From the NCBI RefSeq assembly GCF_041916735.1, contig NZ_JAYRYY010000001.1: a stretch of DNA of 64,000 bases. The stretch is one strand, 5' to 3'. The position numbers and the translations under genes were made by a program. Position 1 is the first letter of the stretch, and every line of letters begins with the position of its first letter. Shown here piece after piece: positions 9,789-20,708 of this stretch. Source of the DNA: Zoogloea sp016790385. GTDB taxonomy: Bacteria > Pseudomonadota > Gammaproteobacteria > Burkholderiales > Rhodocyclaceae. The notes beneath the pieces are model-generated. The model saw only the letters and a list, made by a program, of their open reading frames with translations. It was not told the DNA's origin and searched no databases.

Positions 9789-10346
9789 TCAGATCTGCAT
9801 CAGCTCTTGTTCTTTCTGAGCGAGAAGCTTGTCGATCTCGACAATCGCCTTGTCCGTCAACTTCTGAACGTCGTCCTGAGCACGCCGTTCATCATCTTCA
9901 GAAATCGTTTTTGCCTTCAGGGCATCCTTGAGCGCCGCATTGGCGTCCCGGCGCAGATTGCGGACCGCAACCTTGGCGCCTTCACCCTCGTGCTTCACAA
10001 CCTTGATCAGCTCCTTGCGGCGCTCTTCCGTCAGGGCAGGCATGGGCACACGGATGATTTCCCCCTGCGCAGCCGGGTTGAGGCCCAGATCGGAATCCCG
10101 GATGGCCTTTTCAACCTTCCCGACCATCGGCTTTTCCCAAGGCTGGACGCCAATGGTGCGCGCATCGATCAGGGTGATGTTCGCCACTTGGCTGATGGGC
10201 ACCGGACTGCCATAGTACTCGACCATCACATGATCAAGAATACCCACGTGGGCCCGGCCGGTACGCACCTTGGCGAGATCTAGCTTGAGCGCCTCAATGG
10301 AGCGCTGCATCTTGTGTTCAGTTGTTTTCTTAAGCTCGGGAATCAT
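9789..10346 (-). CDS. frr: Ribosome recycling factor
   Basis: 185 aa, the standard length. With EF-G it splits post-termination ribosomes. The long three-helix bundle is evident at the two ends, and the compact domain holds the conserved RTGRAHVGILD and PMPALTEERRKEL stretches. Follows pyrH by 10 bases in the rpsB-tsf-pyrH-frr order seen in most proteobacteria. Confidence 0.98.
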   Translation of the reverse strand: MIPELKKTTEHKMQRSIEALKLDLAKVRTGRAHVGILDHVMVEYYGSPVPISQVANITLIDARTIGVQPWEKPMVGKVEKAIRDSDLGLNPAAQGEIIRVPMPALTEERRKELIKVVKHEGEGAKVAVRNLRRDANAALKDALKAKTISEDDERRAQDDVQKLTDKAIVEIDKLLAQKEQELMQI

Positions 10347-10356
10347 TGCTTCATCC

Positions 10357-11073
10357 TCAGCAGTAGACCAGCGTACCTTCGTCTTCGCCCATCACCACCC
10401 GCTTCAACGCCCCGCTCTTGAAAAGGCTGAAGACGTTGATGGGAAGTCGCTGATCACGGCACAGCGCAAAGGCCGTCGCATCCATGACCGCAAGATTCCG
10501 GGAGATCGCTTCGTCAAAGGAAATTTTGTGGAAGCGGGTCGCCGACGGGTCTTTCTTGGGATCCGCGGTATAGATGCCATCCACCTTGGTCGCCTTCAGC
10601 ACGATATCCGCACCGATCTCCGAACCACGCAGGGCCGCAGCGGTATCAGTGGTGAAGAAGGGATTGCCAGTGCCGGCACCAAAAATGACGACACGGCCTT
10701 CTTCGAGATAACGGATCGCCTTGCCGCGGATGTAAGGCTCGACCACCTGGTCGATGCGCAGGGCCGATTGGACCCGCGCGTTAACCCCTGCCGCCCGGAA
10801 GGCATCGGCAAGGGCCATGGCATTCATTACGGTGGCCAGCATCCCCATGTAGTCGGCGGTGGCGCGATCCATTCCGGACGCCGCCCCCGCCATTCCACGG
10901 AAGATGTTCCCGCCTCCAATAACGATCCCGACCTCGACACCGATGCGGCTGACCTCGACCACGTCGGTGACGATCCCGGCGACCACCTCACGGTTGATAC
11001 CGTAAGCGTCGTCACCCATCAGGGCTTCGCCGGAAAGCTTGAGGAGAATGCGTTTGTAGGCGGGCTGACTCAT
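10357..11073 (-). CDS. pyrH: Uridylate kinase
   Basis: 238 aa UMP kinase of the amino-acid-kinase fold, making UDP for pyrimidine synthesis. KLSGEAL at 12-18 and GGGNIFRG at 53-60 are the phosphate-binding blocks. The ATTTDTAAALR-type UMP region is recognisable in the C-terminal half. Fifteen bases after tsf and 10 before frr. Confidence 0.98.
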   Translation of the reverse strand: MSQPAYKRILLKLSGEALMGDDAYGINREVVAGIVTDVVEVSRIGVEVGIVIGGGNIFRGMAGAASGMDRATADYMGMLATVMNAMALADAFRAAGVNARVQSALRIDQVVEPYIRGKAIRYLEEGRVVIFGAGTGNPFFTTDTAAALRGSEIGADIVLKATKVDGIYTADPKKDPSATRFHKISFDEAISRNLAVMDATAFALCRDQRLPINVFSLFKSGALKRVVMGEDEGTLVYC

Positions 11074-11088
11074 CGTTCTGACAACCTC

Positions 11089-11985
11089 TTACTTCTGGGC
11101 CGCGGCAGCAGCCTGGGCGGCCACCTCAGCGGCGAAGTCGGTCACCTTCTTCTCGATGCCTTCACCGACGATGAAAAGGGTAAAACCGGCAACGGTCGCA
11201 CCCTTTGCCTTCAGCAACTGGCTGACGGTCTGCTTGCCATCCTCGGCCTTGACGAAGACTTGGTCAAGAAGGGTCACATCCTTCAGGAACTTCTGAACCG
11301 TACCTTCAGCGATCTTCTCGAGCATGGCTTCCGGCTTGCCGGCTTCGCGGGCCTTCTCGATCGCGACACGACGCTCCACGTCCAGCAGCTCGGCGGGAAC
11401 ACCAGAAGCATCGAGGGACTTGGGCTTGGAAGCGGCAATGTGCATGGCCAGATCCTTGGCCAGCGCTTCGTCGCCACCCACCAGATCGATCAGCACGCCA
11501 ATCTTGGCACCGCCGTGGATGTAGTTGGCCACGGCGCCCTTGGCCTCCACACGCACGAAGCGGCGGATGGACATGTTCTCACCGATCTTGCCGACGAGTG
11601 CCTTGCGAACCTCCTCCACGCTCTGACCATTCAGATCAAGCACCGAGAGAGCCTCCACATCCGCCGGATTCTTGACGGCGACGAGTTCGGCAACGCTCTT
11701 GACCAGCGCCAGGAAGTCATCGTTCTTGGCCACGAAGTCGGTTTCGCAGTTCACTTCAACCATCGCGCCGAGCTTGGCATCGGCGGAGATATACACCCCG
11801 ACGATACCTTCCGCGGTCACTCGGGTAGCAGCCTTGGAGGCCTTGTTACCCAGCTTGACACGCAGGATCTCTTCGGCCTTGGCCATGTCACCAGCGGCTT
11901 CGGACAGGGCCTTCTTGCATTCCATCATGGGTGCGTCGGTCTTCTCGCGCAGCTCCTTGACCATGCCTGCGGTAATTTCCGCCAT
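11089..11985 (-). CDS. tsf: Elongation factor Ts
   Basis: 298 aa nucleotide exchange factor for EF-Tu. The N-terminal UBA-like domain carries the TDAPMMECKKAL block (16-27). The core subdomains hold the CETDFVAKND block contacting EF-Tu. The C-terminus ends in an Ala-rich tail. Forty-two bases after rpsB. Confidence 0.98.
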   Translation of the reverse strand: MAEITAGMVKELREKTDAPMMECKKALSEAAGDMAKAEEILRVKLGNKASKAATRVTAEGIVGVYISADAKLGAMVEVNCETDFVAKNDDFLALVKSVAELVAVKNPADVEALSVLDLNGQSVEEVRKALVGKIGENMSIRRFVRVEAKGAVANYIHGGAKIGVLIDLVGGDEALAKDLAMHIAASKPKSLDASGVPAELLDVERRVAIEKAREAGKPEAMLEKIAEGTVQKFLKDVTLLDQVFVKAEDGKQTVSQLLKAKGATVAGFTLFIVGEGIEKKVTDFAAEVAAQAAAAAQK

Positions 11986-12027
11986 GCTTGCTCCTAGATA
12001 TATCTATTTAATCGAATTCGGTAAGAC

Positions 12028-12780
12028 TCAGGCTTGCTCTTCGGCGCTGTCTTCCACTTCCACGAACTCATCGGAACCGGCCGCGACGATTTCCTGGATC
12101 ACCTGGTTCTTGCCTTCCAGCACGGCATCGGCCACGCCACGGGCGTACAGGCGGATCGCGCGGGACGAATCGTCGTTACCCGGGATCACGAAATCCACAC
12201 CCTCAGGGGTGTGATTGGTATCGACGACAGCCACGACCGGAATACCCAGCTTGTTGGCTTCGGTGATGGCGATCTTGTGGTAGCCCACGTCGATCACGAA
12301 CAGGGCATCCGGCAGGCCGCCCAGATCCTTGATGCCGCCCAGGCTCTTCTGGAGCTTCTCGAGCTCACGGGAAGCCATCAGAGCTTCCTTCTTGGAGAGG
12401 CGCTCGATCGAACCGTCTTCCACCATGGCTTCCATTTCCTTCAGACGCTTGATGGACACCTTGACGGTCTTGAAGTTGGTGAGCATACCGCCCAGCCAGC
12501 GCTCATCGACGTAGGGCATGCCGGCGCGACGGGCTTCCTCAGCCACGATTTCGCGGGCCTGACGCTTGGTGCCAACCATCAGCACGGTGCCGCGATTGGC
12601 GGCCAGCTTGCGCACGAAATCCATGGCCTCGTTGTACTTGACGAGGGTCTTCTCGAGGTTGACGATATGGATCTTGTTGCGCTGACCAAAGATGAACGGT
12701 GCCATCTTCGGGTTCCAGAAACGGGTTTGATGGCCGAAGTGGACGCCCGCTTCGAGCATTTGACGCATGGTGACAGACAT
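12028..12780 (-). CDS. rpsB: 30S ribosomal protein S2
   Basis: 250 aa small-subunit protein. The start is set at the ATG at 12780 (MSVTMRQMLEAGVHFG). A GGAG ribosome-binding site lies six bases upstream at 12787-12790; an in-frame ATG at 12792 sits on that site and is unlikely. The MLEAGVHFGHQTRFWNPKM and PDALFVIDV blocks are typical. First gene of the long minus-strand block, with about 150 bases of leader. Confidence 0.98.
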   Translation of the reverse strand: MSVTMRQMLEAGVHFGHQTRFWNPKMAPFIFGQRNKIHIVNLEKTLVKYNEAMDFVRKLAANRGTVLMVGTKRQAREIVAEEARRAGMPYVDERWLGGMLTNFKTVKVSIKRLKEMEAMVEDGSIERLSKKEALMASRELEKLQKSLGGIKDLGGLPDALFVIDVGYHKIAITEANKLGIPVVAVVDTNHTPEGVDFVIPGNDDSSRAIRLYARGVADAVLEGKNQVIQEIVAAGSDEFVEVEDSAEEQA

Positions 12781-12906
12781 TTTGTACTCCAATACCGAGG
12801 TTTGACCGCCGTCCAGCCTGCCTGGCCCGCCCGTGCGGAACCACGCCTTGCCGCAGACTTCCTTTCGGATTCCTGCCGGACCTCAATGGGCCGGACGTGT
12901 GAATTT

Positions 12907-12926
12907 TGCCTGGCATGTACCAGACA
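12907..12926 (-). promoter_or_regulatory. Hairpin at the 5' end of the rpsB leader
   Basis: On the minus strand, arms TGTCTGG and CCAGGCA (one G-U pair) enclose a six-base loop. This gives a 7-bp stem a few bases downstream of the predicted rpsB start site. Ribosomal protein S2 represses its own mRNA through the leader in enterobacteria, so a structured leader fits. That this hairpin is the S2 site is inference only. Confidence 0.35.
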
Positions 12927-12934
12927 AGCCTCCG

Positions 12935-12964
12935 ATTGTAGCAGCAACCCATTACATCTCTCAA
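12935..12964 (-). promoter_or_regulatory. Sigma-70 promoter for rpsB-tsf and downstream genes
   Basis: Minus-strand -35 TTGAGA (12959-12964) and -10 TACAAT (12935-12940) with an 18-base spacer. The expected start site is near 12928, leaving a leader of about 150 nt before rpsB. It lies in the 274-base divergent gap between rpsB and map. No comparably good promoter was found on the plus strand for map. Confidence 0.75.
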
Positions 12965-13054
12965 GGCCGGCCATGGCCGTGCGTTCCAGCCAGATTGCCC
13001 GCGGGCGCCGCATGAGCTAGCCTAGTGCGCTCATACCCCAATAGATGAAGCCCC

Positions 13055-13876
13055 ATGAGCGTCAGCATAAAAACGCCGCAGGAAATCGAAAAAATGCGCA
13101 TCGCGGGCCGTCTCGGCTCCGAAGTACTCGACTACATCACGCCCTACGTCAAGCCGGGAGTCACCACAGCCGAACTCGACCGCCTCTGTCATGACTACAT
13201 GGTCGAGGTCCAGGGTTGCGTCCCCGCCCCGCTGAATTATTGCCCCCCGGGCTACAAACCGTACCCCAAGTCCATCTGCACCTCGATCAACCACCAGGTC
13301 TGTCACGGCGTTCCGGGAGACAAAGCCCTGAAGAAGGGCGACATCGTCAATCTGGACATCACGGTGATCAAGGACGGCTACCACGGCGACACCAGCCGGA
13401 TGTTCCTTGTCGGCGGAGACAGCAATTGCAGCATCCTGGCCCGACGGCTGTGCCAGGTCACCTATGAGTGTCTGTGGCTCGGCATCGCCCAGGTACGACC
13501 GGGCGCCCATCTCGGCGATATCGGCCATGCCATCCAGAGGCATGCGGAATCCAACGGCTTCTCGGTGGTACGGGAGTTCTGCGGCCACGGCATCGGCGCG
13601 AATTTCCACGAAGACCCCCAAGTCCTGCACTACGGAAAACGGGATACGGGTATCGAACTCAAGCCGGGCATGATCTTCACCATCGAACCGATGATCAACG
13701 CCGGCAAGGCAGCGATCTCCGAGTTGCCCGACGGATGGACCATCGTCACCCGTGATCGCAGCCTGTCCGCCCAATGGGAACACATGATCCTCGTCACGGA
13801 TTCCGGCGTTGAAGTACTGACTCTTTCCGCGGGCTCACCGGCCCGCCCGGACATCGTCGCCTCCCTCCTGCCCTGA
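13055..13876 (+). CDS. map: Methionine aminopeptidase, type I
   Basis: 273 aa cytosolic metalloenzyme removing the initiator Met after deformylation. The five metal ligands are all visible: D101, D112, H178 (CGHGIG), E211 (IEPM) and E242 (QWEHM), and H80 occurs in the INHQVCHG block. Divergent from rpsB and 14 bases ahead of glnD. Peptide deformylase, the preceding step, is encoded 2.6 kb away. Confidence 0.98.
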   Translation: MSVSIKTPQEIEKMRIAGRLGSEVLDYITPYVKPGVTTAELDRLCHDYMVEVQGCVPAPLNYCPPGYKPYPKSICTSINHQVCHGVPGDKALKKGDIVNLDITVIKDGYHGDTSRMFLVGGDSNCSILARRLCQVTYECLWLGIAQVRPGAHLGDIGHAIQRHAESNGFSVVREFCGHGIGANFHEDPQVLHYGKRDTGIELKPGMIFTIEPMINAGKAAISELPDGWTIVTRDRSLSAQWEHMILVTDSGVEVLTLSAGSPARPDIVASLLP

Positions 13877-13890
13877 GAACCCTCTCGAAG

Positions 13891-16482
13891 ATGTCCGAAT
13901 CCAGCTCGATTGTCCCGCCCGACACCGCCCGCGAACTTATTGTCCGCTACAAGACCCGCCTAAAGACAGGCGGAGAAAGCTTGCGCGCAGCCTACGAGGC
14001 GCGCCCGCTGACAGAACCCATCCTGCGCGGCCGCTCCCGGCTGGTGGACGGTGTGCTTACCGACCTGTGGCGCGATTTCGGGCTTCCCGCCTCGGCCACG
14101 CTGGTGGCAGTGGGCGGATACGGGCGCGAAGAACTCTTCCCCTGCTCGGACGTCGATCTGCTTTTTCTGCTGGACGAGGAACCGGACGCCGACCTGGAGG
14201 ATCGCCTGACCCGGATGATTGGTCTGATATGGGATATCGGTCTCGAGATCGGCCATAGTGTGCGCACCGTTGAGGCCTGTCTTGAAGAAGCCGCCATCGA
14301 CGTGACCGTGATGACCAATCTGCTCGAAGCACGCTGCATCCTGGGCAACACCCAGTTGTATCAGCGATTCGAGACCAGTTTGCGCAGCGTCCTAAACGCA
14401 GGGCAGTTCTTCAAGGCCAAACGCCTGGAACAGGAACAGCGCTACACCCGCCACAACGAGACACCCTACTCCCTCGAGCCGAACTGCAAGGAGAGCCCGG
14501 GCGGGCTGCGGGATCTCCAAGTGATCGGGTGGATCAGCCGTGCTGCGGGTATGGGCACCCACTGGCGGGATCTCGCCCAACATGGCCTCGTCACGGAAGA
14601 TGAGGCCACGGAACTGCGGGAACTGGAGCGTTTCCTGCAACATGTGCGCATCCGCCTGCATCACCTCACCGGGCGCCGGGAGGACCGCCTGCTCTTCGAC
14701 CACCAGGAAAAGCTCGCCCGACGCTTCGGCTTTGACGCAACGGAAGCGCGCAGAGCCTCCGAGGTATTCATGCAGGAGTACTACCGGACGGCCAAGAAGG
14801 TCACCCAGCTCAACACCATCCTGCTGCTCAATTTCGGGGTCGAGTTCTTCCCCAACCGTTACCCAGCGGCTATCAACATCAACGAGCGCTTCCAATGCGT
14901 GCGCGAATTGCTCGACGTGCGCGACGAGGGGGTGTTTGATCGCCACCCCAGTGCCCTGCTCGAATGTTTCCTGCTCCTGGAGCAACGTTCCGAACTCAAG
15001 GGAATGACGGCGCGCACGCTCCGCGCCCTGTGGCGGGGCCGCAAGCTGATCAACGCGGAGTTTCGCCAGAACCCTGCCAATCGCGCCCTGTTCCTGCGCC
15101 TGCTGCAACAGAAGCGCGGCGTCGTGCACGAGATGCGACGCATGAACCAATACGGCATCCTGAGCTTCTACCTGCCGGCCTGGCGGCGCATCGTCGGTCA
15201 GATGCAGCACGATCTCTTCCACGTCTATACGGTGGATCAGCACATCCTGCAGGTGCTGCGCAATGTGCGACGCTTCATGGTGGCCGAGCATGCCCACGAA
15301 TACCCCCTGCTGACCCGCCTCAGCACGAGCTTTGAGAAGCCGTGGCTGATCTACATCGCCGCGCTCTTTCACGACATCGCAAAGGGTCGGGGTGGCGACC
15401 ATTCAAAACTGGGAATGAAGGACGCACGGGATTTCTGCGAGTCCCACGGTCTTGAAGAGAACGACACCCTGTTGGTCGAGTGGCTGGTGCAACACCATCT
15501 TTCCATGTCCAACGTCGCCCAGAAGCAGGATCTTTCGGATCTGGAAGTGATTCGCCGCTTCGCCAGACTGGTGGAAAACGAACGCCGGCTGAACGCCCTG
15601 TACATCCTCACCCACGCGGATATCCGGGGTACCAGCCCGAAAGTCTGGAACGGCTGGAAGGGCAAGCTCCTGGAGGATCTCTTTTTTGCGGCCCAGCGCC
15701 TGCTAAGAGGCGCCACCCCCCAGCAGGCACTGGGCACCCCCATTCGCCAGGACGACGCCCGCAATCTGCTGCGCTATTACGGACTGCGGCCGGGAACGGA
15801 GGATGCCCTCTGGGACCAACTCGACACGGTTTACTTCCTGCGCCACGACCCCGAGGAGATCGCATGGCACGCCCGCATGCTGTATTACCGGGTGGAAACC
15901 GAACAACCCGTCGTCAAGGCCCGTCTGAGCCATGTGGGCGAAGGCTTGCAGGTCATGGTCTACATGAAGGATCAGCGGGATCTGTTCGTGCGGCTGTGCG
16001 GTTTTTTCAGCCGCCTCGGATTCTCCATCGCCGACGCCAAGATCCACACCACCCGCCACGGCTACGCTCTGGACAGTTTCGTCCTGCTCGATCCGGGGCA
16101 GGAGGTCCACTACCGGGATCTGATCACCCTTCTCGAACACGATCTCACCGAACGGCTTGCCACCCACGCCCCCCTCGATCGCCCGGCCACCGGGCGCCTC
16201 TCCCGCGAGGTGAAGCACTTCCCGATCGCCCCTGAAATCAGCATCCGCCCTGACGAGAGATGCCAGCACTACATCATGTCGGTGACCGCCGCGGACCGTC
16301 CCGGTCTGCTCTTTGGCGTTGCCGAAACCTTGGTGGCCTACGGCATCAATTTGCACACAGCCAAGATCGCCACCCTGGGCGAGCGGGTGGAAGACACCTT
16401 CCTGATCAGCGGCCCGGGCTTGTCCCAAGACGCCCAGATCCTCAAGATCGAATCCGACCTGCTGGAAAAACTGACAATCTGA
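13891..16482 (+). CDS. glnD: PII uridylyltransferase/uridylyl-removing enzyme
   Basis: 863 aa bifunctional nitrogen sensor that adds UMP to PII proteins when glutamine is low and removes it when glutamine is high. The nucleotidyltransferase motif GGYGREELFPCSDVDLL is at 75-91. The HD hydrolase domain (FHDIAKG) has His-Asp at 494-495. Two ACT glutamine-binding domains are near 688-770 and 792-863. Translationally close to map (14-base gap), an order shared with E. coli. Confidence 0.97.
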   Translation: MSESSSIVPPDTARELIVRYKTRLKTGGESLRAAYEARPLTEPILRGRSRLVDGVLTDLWRDFGLPASATLVAVGGYGREELFPCSDVDLLFLLDEEPDADLEDRLTRMIGLIWDIGLEIGHSVRTVEACLEEAAIDVTVMTNLLEARCILGNTQLYQRFETSLRSVLNAGQFFKAKRLEQEQRYTRHNETPYSLEPNCKESPGGLRDLQVIGWISRAAGMGTHWRDLAQHGLVTEDEATELRELERFLQHVRIRLHHLTGRREDRLLFDHQEKLARRFGFDATEARRASEVFMQEYYRTAKKVTQLNTILLLNFGVEFFPNRYPAAININERFQCVRELLDVRDEGVFDRHPSALLECFLLLEQRSELKGMTARTLRALWRGRKLINAEFRQNPANRALFLRLLQQKRGVVHEMRRMNQYGILSFYLPAWRRIVGQMQHDLFHVYTVDQHILQVLRNVRRFMVAEHAHEYPLLTRLSTSFEKPWLIYIAALFHDIAKGRGGDHSKLGMKDARDFCESHGLEENDTLLVEWLVQHHLSMSNVAQKQDLSDLEVIRRFARLVENERRLNALYILTHADIRGTSPKVWNGWKGKLLEDLFFAAQRLLRGATPQQALGTPIRQDDARNLLRYYGLRPGTEDALWDQLDTVYFLRHDPEEIAWHARMLYYRVETEQPVVKARLSHVGEGLQVMVYMKDQRDLFVRLCGFFSRLGFSIADAKIHTTRHGYALDSFVLLDPGQEVHYRDLITLLEHDLTERLATHAPLDRPATGRLSREVKHFPIAPEISIRPDERCQHYIMSVTAADRPGLLFGVAETLVAYGINLHTAKIATLGERVEDTFLISGPGLSQDAQILKIESDLLEKLTI

Positions 16483-16508
16483 GCATGGCGGGGCCGGCCG
16501 GCGGCACA

Positions 16509-17042
16509 TCAGTCGTCGGCCGCGACAACCCCGTCCGGAAAAAGCACTTCGGTATAGCCGAAGCGGGAAAAATCCCTGACCCGCATGGGGTAGAGCACCC
16601 CATCCAGATGGTCGCACTCGTGCTGAACCACGCGGGCATGAAAACCCGTCGCTCGGCGCGCAAAAGCCTGCCCCTGTTCATCGAAACCGGCGTAATGCAG
16701 ATCGGTCCAGCGCGACACCCAGCCTCGCAGCCCCGGCACGGACAGGCAGCCCTCCCAGCCGCCCTCCTCGTCATCCGAAAGAGGTGTCAGCACCGGATTG
16801 ATCAATACCGTATCGGGCACGCTGGAGGCATCCGGATAACGCGGATTCGCGCCCCCACCGAAGATCACCACCCGGAGATCCACGCCGATCTGCGGGGCGG
16901 CCAGGCCGGCACCATTAAGATGGGCCATGGTGTCGCGCATGTCCTGGATGAGGGCCGCCAGCTCCCGCGTGGCAAAAACCTCAACAGGCGCTGCACGGCG
17001 CAGGAGCCGCGGATCACCCATCCGTAATACTTCGCGGATCAT
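16509..17042 (-). CDS. def: Peptide deformylase
   Basis: 177 aa metalloenzyme removing the formyl group from nascent proteins. All three motifs are present: GAGLAAPQIG at 44-53, EGCLS at 97-101 (metal ligand C99) and QHECDH at 140-145 (H141, E142, H145). Overlaps the phosphorylase upstream by four bases (ATGA) and is convergent with glnD. Being paired with a nucleoside phosphorylase rather than with fmt suggests this may be a second def copy; the rest of the genome would tell. Confidence 0.95.
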   Translation of the reverse strand: MIREVLRMGDPRLLRRAAPVEVFATRELAALIQDMRDTMAHLNGAGLAAPQIGVDLRVVIFGGGANPRYPDASSVPDTVLINPVLTPLSDDEEGGWEGCLSVPGLRGWVSRWTDLHYAGFDEQGQAFARRATGFHARVVQHECDHLDGVLYPMRVRDFSRFGYTEVLFPDGVVAADD

Positions 17043-17776
17043 GCTTCGCAGATGTGGTCGAGCACCCTGCGCACCCGCCCCATCGCCTCCCTGAGCACCG
17101 CATCGATACTGTCAAAACAAATACCGGAAGCACTCGCAGCGCGCCCAGCGGCATAGTTGGCAACAACATTGATCGCCGCGTAGGGGATCCCGAGCTCCCG
17201 CGCCAGCACCGCCTCCGGCATGCCGGTCATGCCCACCACGTCGCAGCCATCCCGCTCCAGACGATTGATCTCGGCCGCGGTTTCGAGCCGCGGCCCCTGG
17301 GTGGCCGCATACACTGCGCCATCGGTAACGGCTTCACCCGCCGCCGCTGCCGCGCGCAGTATCGTCTGGCGCAGGGTTTGCTCGTAAGGATCAGTGAAAT
17401 CGATGTGCACCACCGGCTCCTCCGAGCCCTCATGGAAAGTGCTCTTGCGCCCCCACGTGTAATCGACGATCTGATGGGGCACCACCAGCGATCCGGGGCA
17501 CAGGTCAGCCCGAATGCCGCCCACGGACGCCACTGAGATGATTGCATCCACCTTGGCCTGGTGCAGCGCCCACAGATTGGCCTGGTAGTTCACCCGGTGG
17601 GGCGGAATCGTATGCCCATAGCCGTGCCGGGCGAGAAACACGACCGGCCGCGAGCACAGGCGGCCAAACGTCAATGCCCCGGACGGCTCACCAAAAGGGG
17701 TGCGTACAACCTCCCGCCGGATCAGATCCAGGGACGCAAGCTGCGTCAGGCCGCTACCGCCGATGATTGCCAGCAT
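17039..17776 (-). CDS. S-methyl-5'-thioadenosine/thioinosine phosphorylase
   Basis: 245 aa member of the MTAP/PNP-I family, which phosphorolyses purine (methylthio)nucleosides to base plus sugar 1-phosphate. Visible blocks: GGSGL 6-10, RHGYGHTIPPHRVNYQAN at 50-67, ATQGPRLET near 158-166 and GMTGMPEA at 182-189. At the base-specificity site the human enzyme has TDYD; here it reads ANYA (206-209), with N207 for the first Asp and A209 for the second. Family knowledge says Asn favours 6-oxopurines, so methylthioinosine (or guanosine/inosine) phosphorylase activity is more likely than strict MTA. The start ATG at 17776 is clear. Operonic with def. Confidence 0.85.
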   Translation of the reverse strand: MLAIIGGSGLTQLASLDLIRREVVRTPFGEPSGALTFGRLCSRPVVFLARHGYGHTIPPHRVNYQANLWALHQAKVDAIISVASVGGIRADLCPGSLVVPHQIVDYTWGRKSTFHEGSEEPVVHIDFTDPYEQTLRQTILRAAAAAGEAVTDGAVYAATQGPRLETAAEINRLERDGCDVVGMTGMPEAVLARELGIPYAAINVVANYAAGRAASASGICFDSIDAVLREAMGRVRRVLDHICEA

Positions 17777-17862
17777 ATCCGGCTACTCCTCAATTCGCTG
17801 TCGGGCGCGAATCTTAGCACGGCGGGCAGGCCACCCCGCCCATGCTGCGATGCGCAAAGACG

Positions 17863-17871
17863 TGCTAAAAT
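17863..17871 (+). promoter_or_regulatory. Extended -10 element ahead of typA
   Basis: TGC followed by TAAAAT, an extended -10, lies 35 bases upstream of the typA ATG. No convincing -35 hexamer is found at 16-18 bases. It sits in the 129-base divergent gap between the phosphorylase and typA. Confidence 0.45.
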
Positions 17872-17905
17872 TTCGGGTTTACAAGTACTTCCGGTATCCA
17901 ACCCC

Positions 17906-19720
<1,815 letters not shown>

Positions 19721-19754
19721 GTACGACAGTTTTCAGGCCGGGCCAGCCCGGCCC

Positions 19755-19790
19755 GAAAAAAAAGCGCGGCTCAAGGGCCGCGCTTTTTAT
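19755..19790. terminator. Bidirectional intrinsic terminator between typA and galU
   Basis: Perfect 8-bp stem, arms AGCGCGGC (19763-19770) and GCCGCGCT (19777-19784), loop of six bases. A run of A precedes it on the left and TTTTTATTT follows on the right. It can therefore end typA on the plus strand and galU on the minus strand, which converge here. Confidence 0.9.
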
Positions 19791-19828
19791 TTGATCACCT
19801 CGCGTCGGAGAAATGGATCTCCAAACCC

Positions 19829-20707
19829 TCAGACACGCGACGCCAGAAACGCCGCAAACTCGGCGCCCACCTCCGGGTGCTTCAAACCCAGTTCGACGGT
19901 AGCGCGCAGATAGCCCAGCTTGGATCCGCAGTCGTAACGCACACCGCGGAACTGATACGCCAGCACCGCCTCTTCCCTGAGCAGGGAGGCGATGGCATCG
20001 GTCAACTGGAGTTCTCCCCCCGCGCCCGGCGTGAGTTCACGCAGATGCTCGAAGATCCGCCCCGTGAGGATGTAGCGCCCGATCACAGCCTGGGTGGAGG
20101 GTGCTTCCTCGGGCTTGGGTTTCTCGACGATGCCGCTGACCCGCTGCACCTCCCCGTTATCCCGCTCCGTACTGACAATACCGTACTGTCGAGTTTGCTC
20201 TCGGGGCACGTTCATCACCCCCAGAACAGAACAACGGTGGTAGTTGTAAACCTCGGACATCTGCCGCATGACCGGCGACTCACCCAGGGAGTCGAGCAGA
20301 TCGTCCGCCAGCAGCACTGCGAAAGGCTCATCGCCCACCACCGACTCCGCGCACAGAACAGCATGCCCCAGCCCGAGCGCTTCGGGCTGGCGTATGTAGA
20401 TGCAATTCACATGGGATGGCACGGTATCCCGGACGATTTTCAGGAGATCGGCCTTGCCCCGCATTTCCAGTTCGGTTTCCAGCTCATAGGCCTTGTCAAA
20501 ATGATCTTCGATGGCCCGCTTGGAACGCCCCGTAATAAACACGAGATCGGTCATGCCGGCTGCCACGGCCTCTTCCACCGCATACTGGATCAAGGGCTTA
20601 TCCACAATGGGCATCATTTCCTTGGGGCTGGCCTTGGTCGCCGGCAGAAAACGGCTGCCCAGACCCGCCACAGGAAAAACCGCCTTCGTCACCTTCTTCA
20701 TCGTCAC
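19829..20707 (-). CDS. galU: UTP-glucose-1-phosphate uridylyltransferase
   Basis: 292 aa enzyme making UDP-glucose for LPS and exopolysaccharide. The nucleotide-binding block GLGSRFLPATKASPKEM lies near 15-31. The start is the GTG at 20707: a GGAG sits six bases upstream at the end of ligA, whereas the in-frame ATG at 20701 is 12 bases from it. One base separates it from the ligA stop, so translation is probably coupled. Confidence 0.97.
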   Translation of the reverse strand: MTMKKVTKAVFPVAGLGSRFLPATKASPKEMMPIVDKPLIQYAVEEAVAAGMTDLVFITGRSKRAIEDHFDKAYELETELEMRGKADLLKIVRDTVPSHVNCIYIRQPEALGLGHAVLCAESVVGDEPFAVLLADDLLDSLGESPVMRQMSEVYNYHRCSVLGVMNVPREQTRQYGIVSTERDNGEVQRVSGIVEKPKPEEAPSTQAVIGRYILTGRIFEHLRELTPGAGGELQLTDAIASLLREEAVLAYQFRGVRYDCGSKLGYLRATVELGLKHPEVGAEFAAFLASRV

Positions 20708-20708
20708 A

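Noticed and set aside
10270..11997. 575-codon open frame on the plus strand opposite pyrH and tsf
   Set aside because: Antisense shadow with His/Asp-rich composition crossing two well-identified genes.
16483..16508. GCCGGCCGGC palindrome between glnD and def as a terminator
   Set aside because: Very short gap, no loop or T run; GC-rich self-complementarity by chance is likely.
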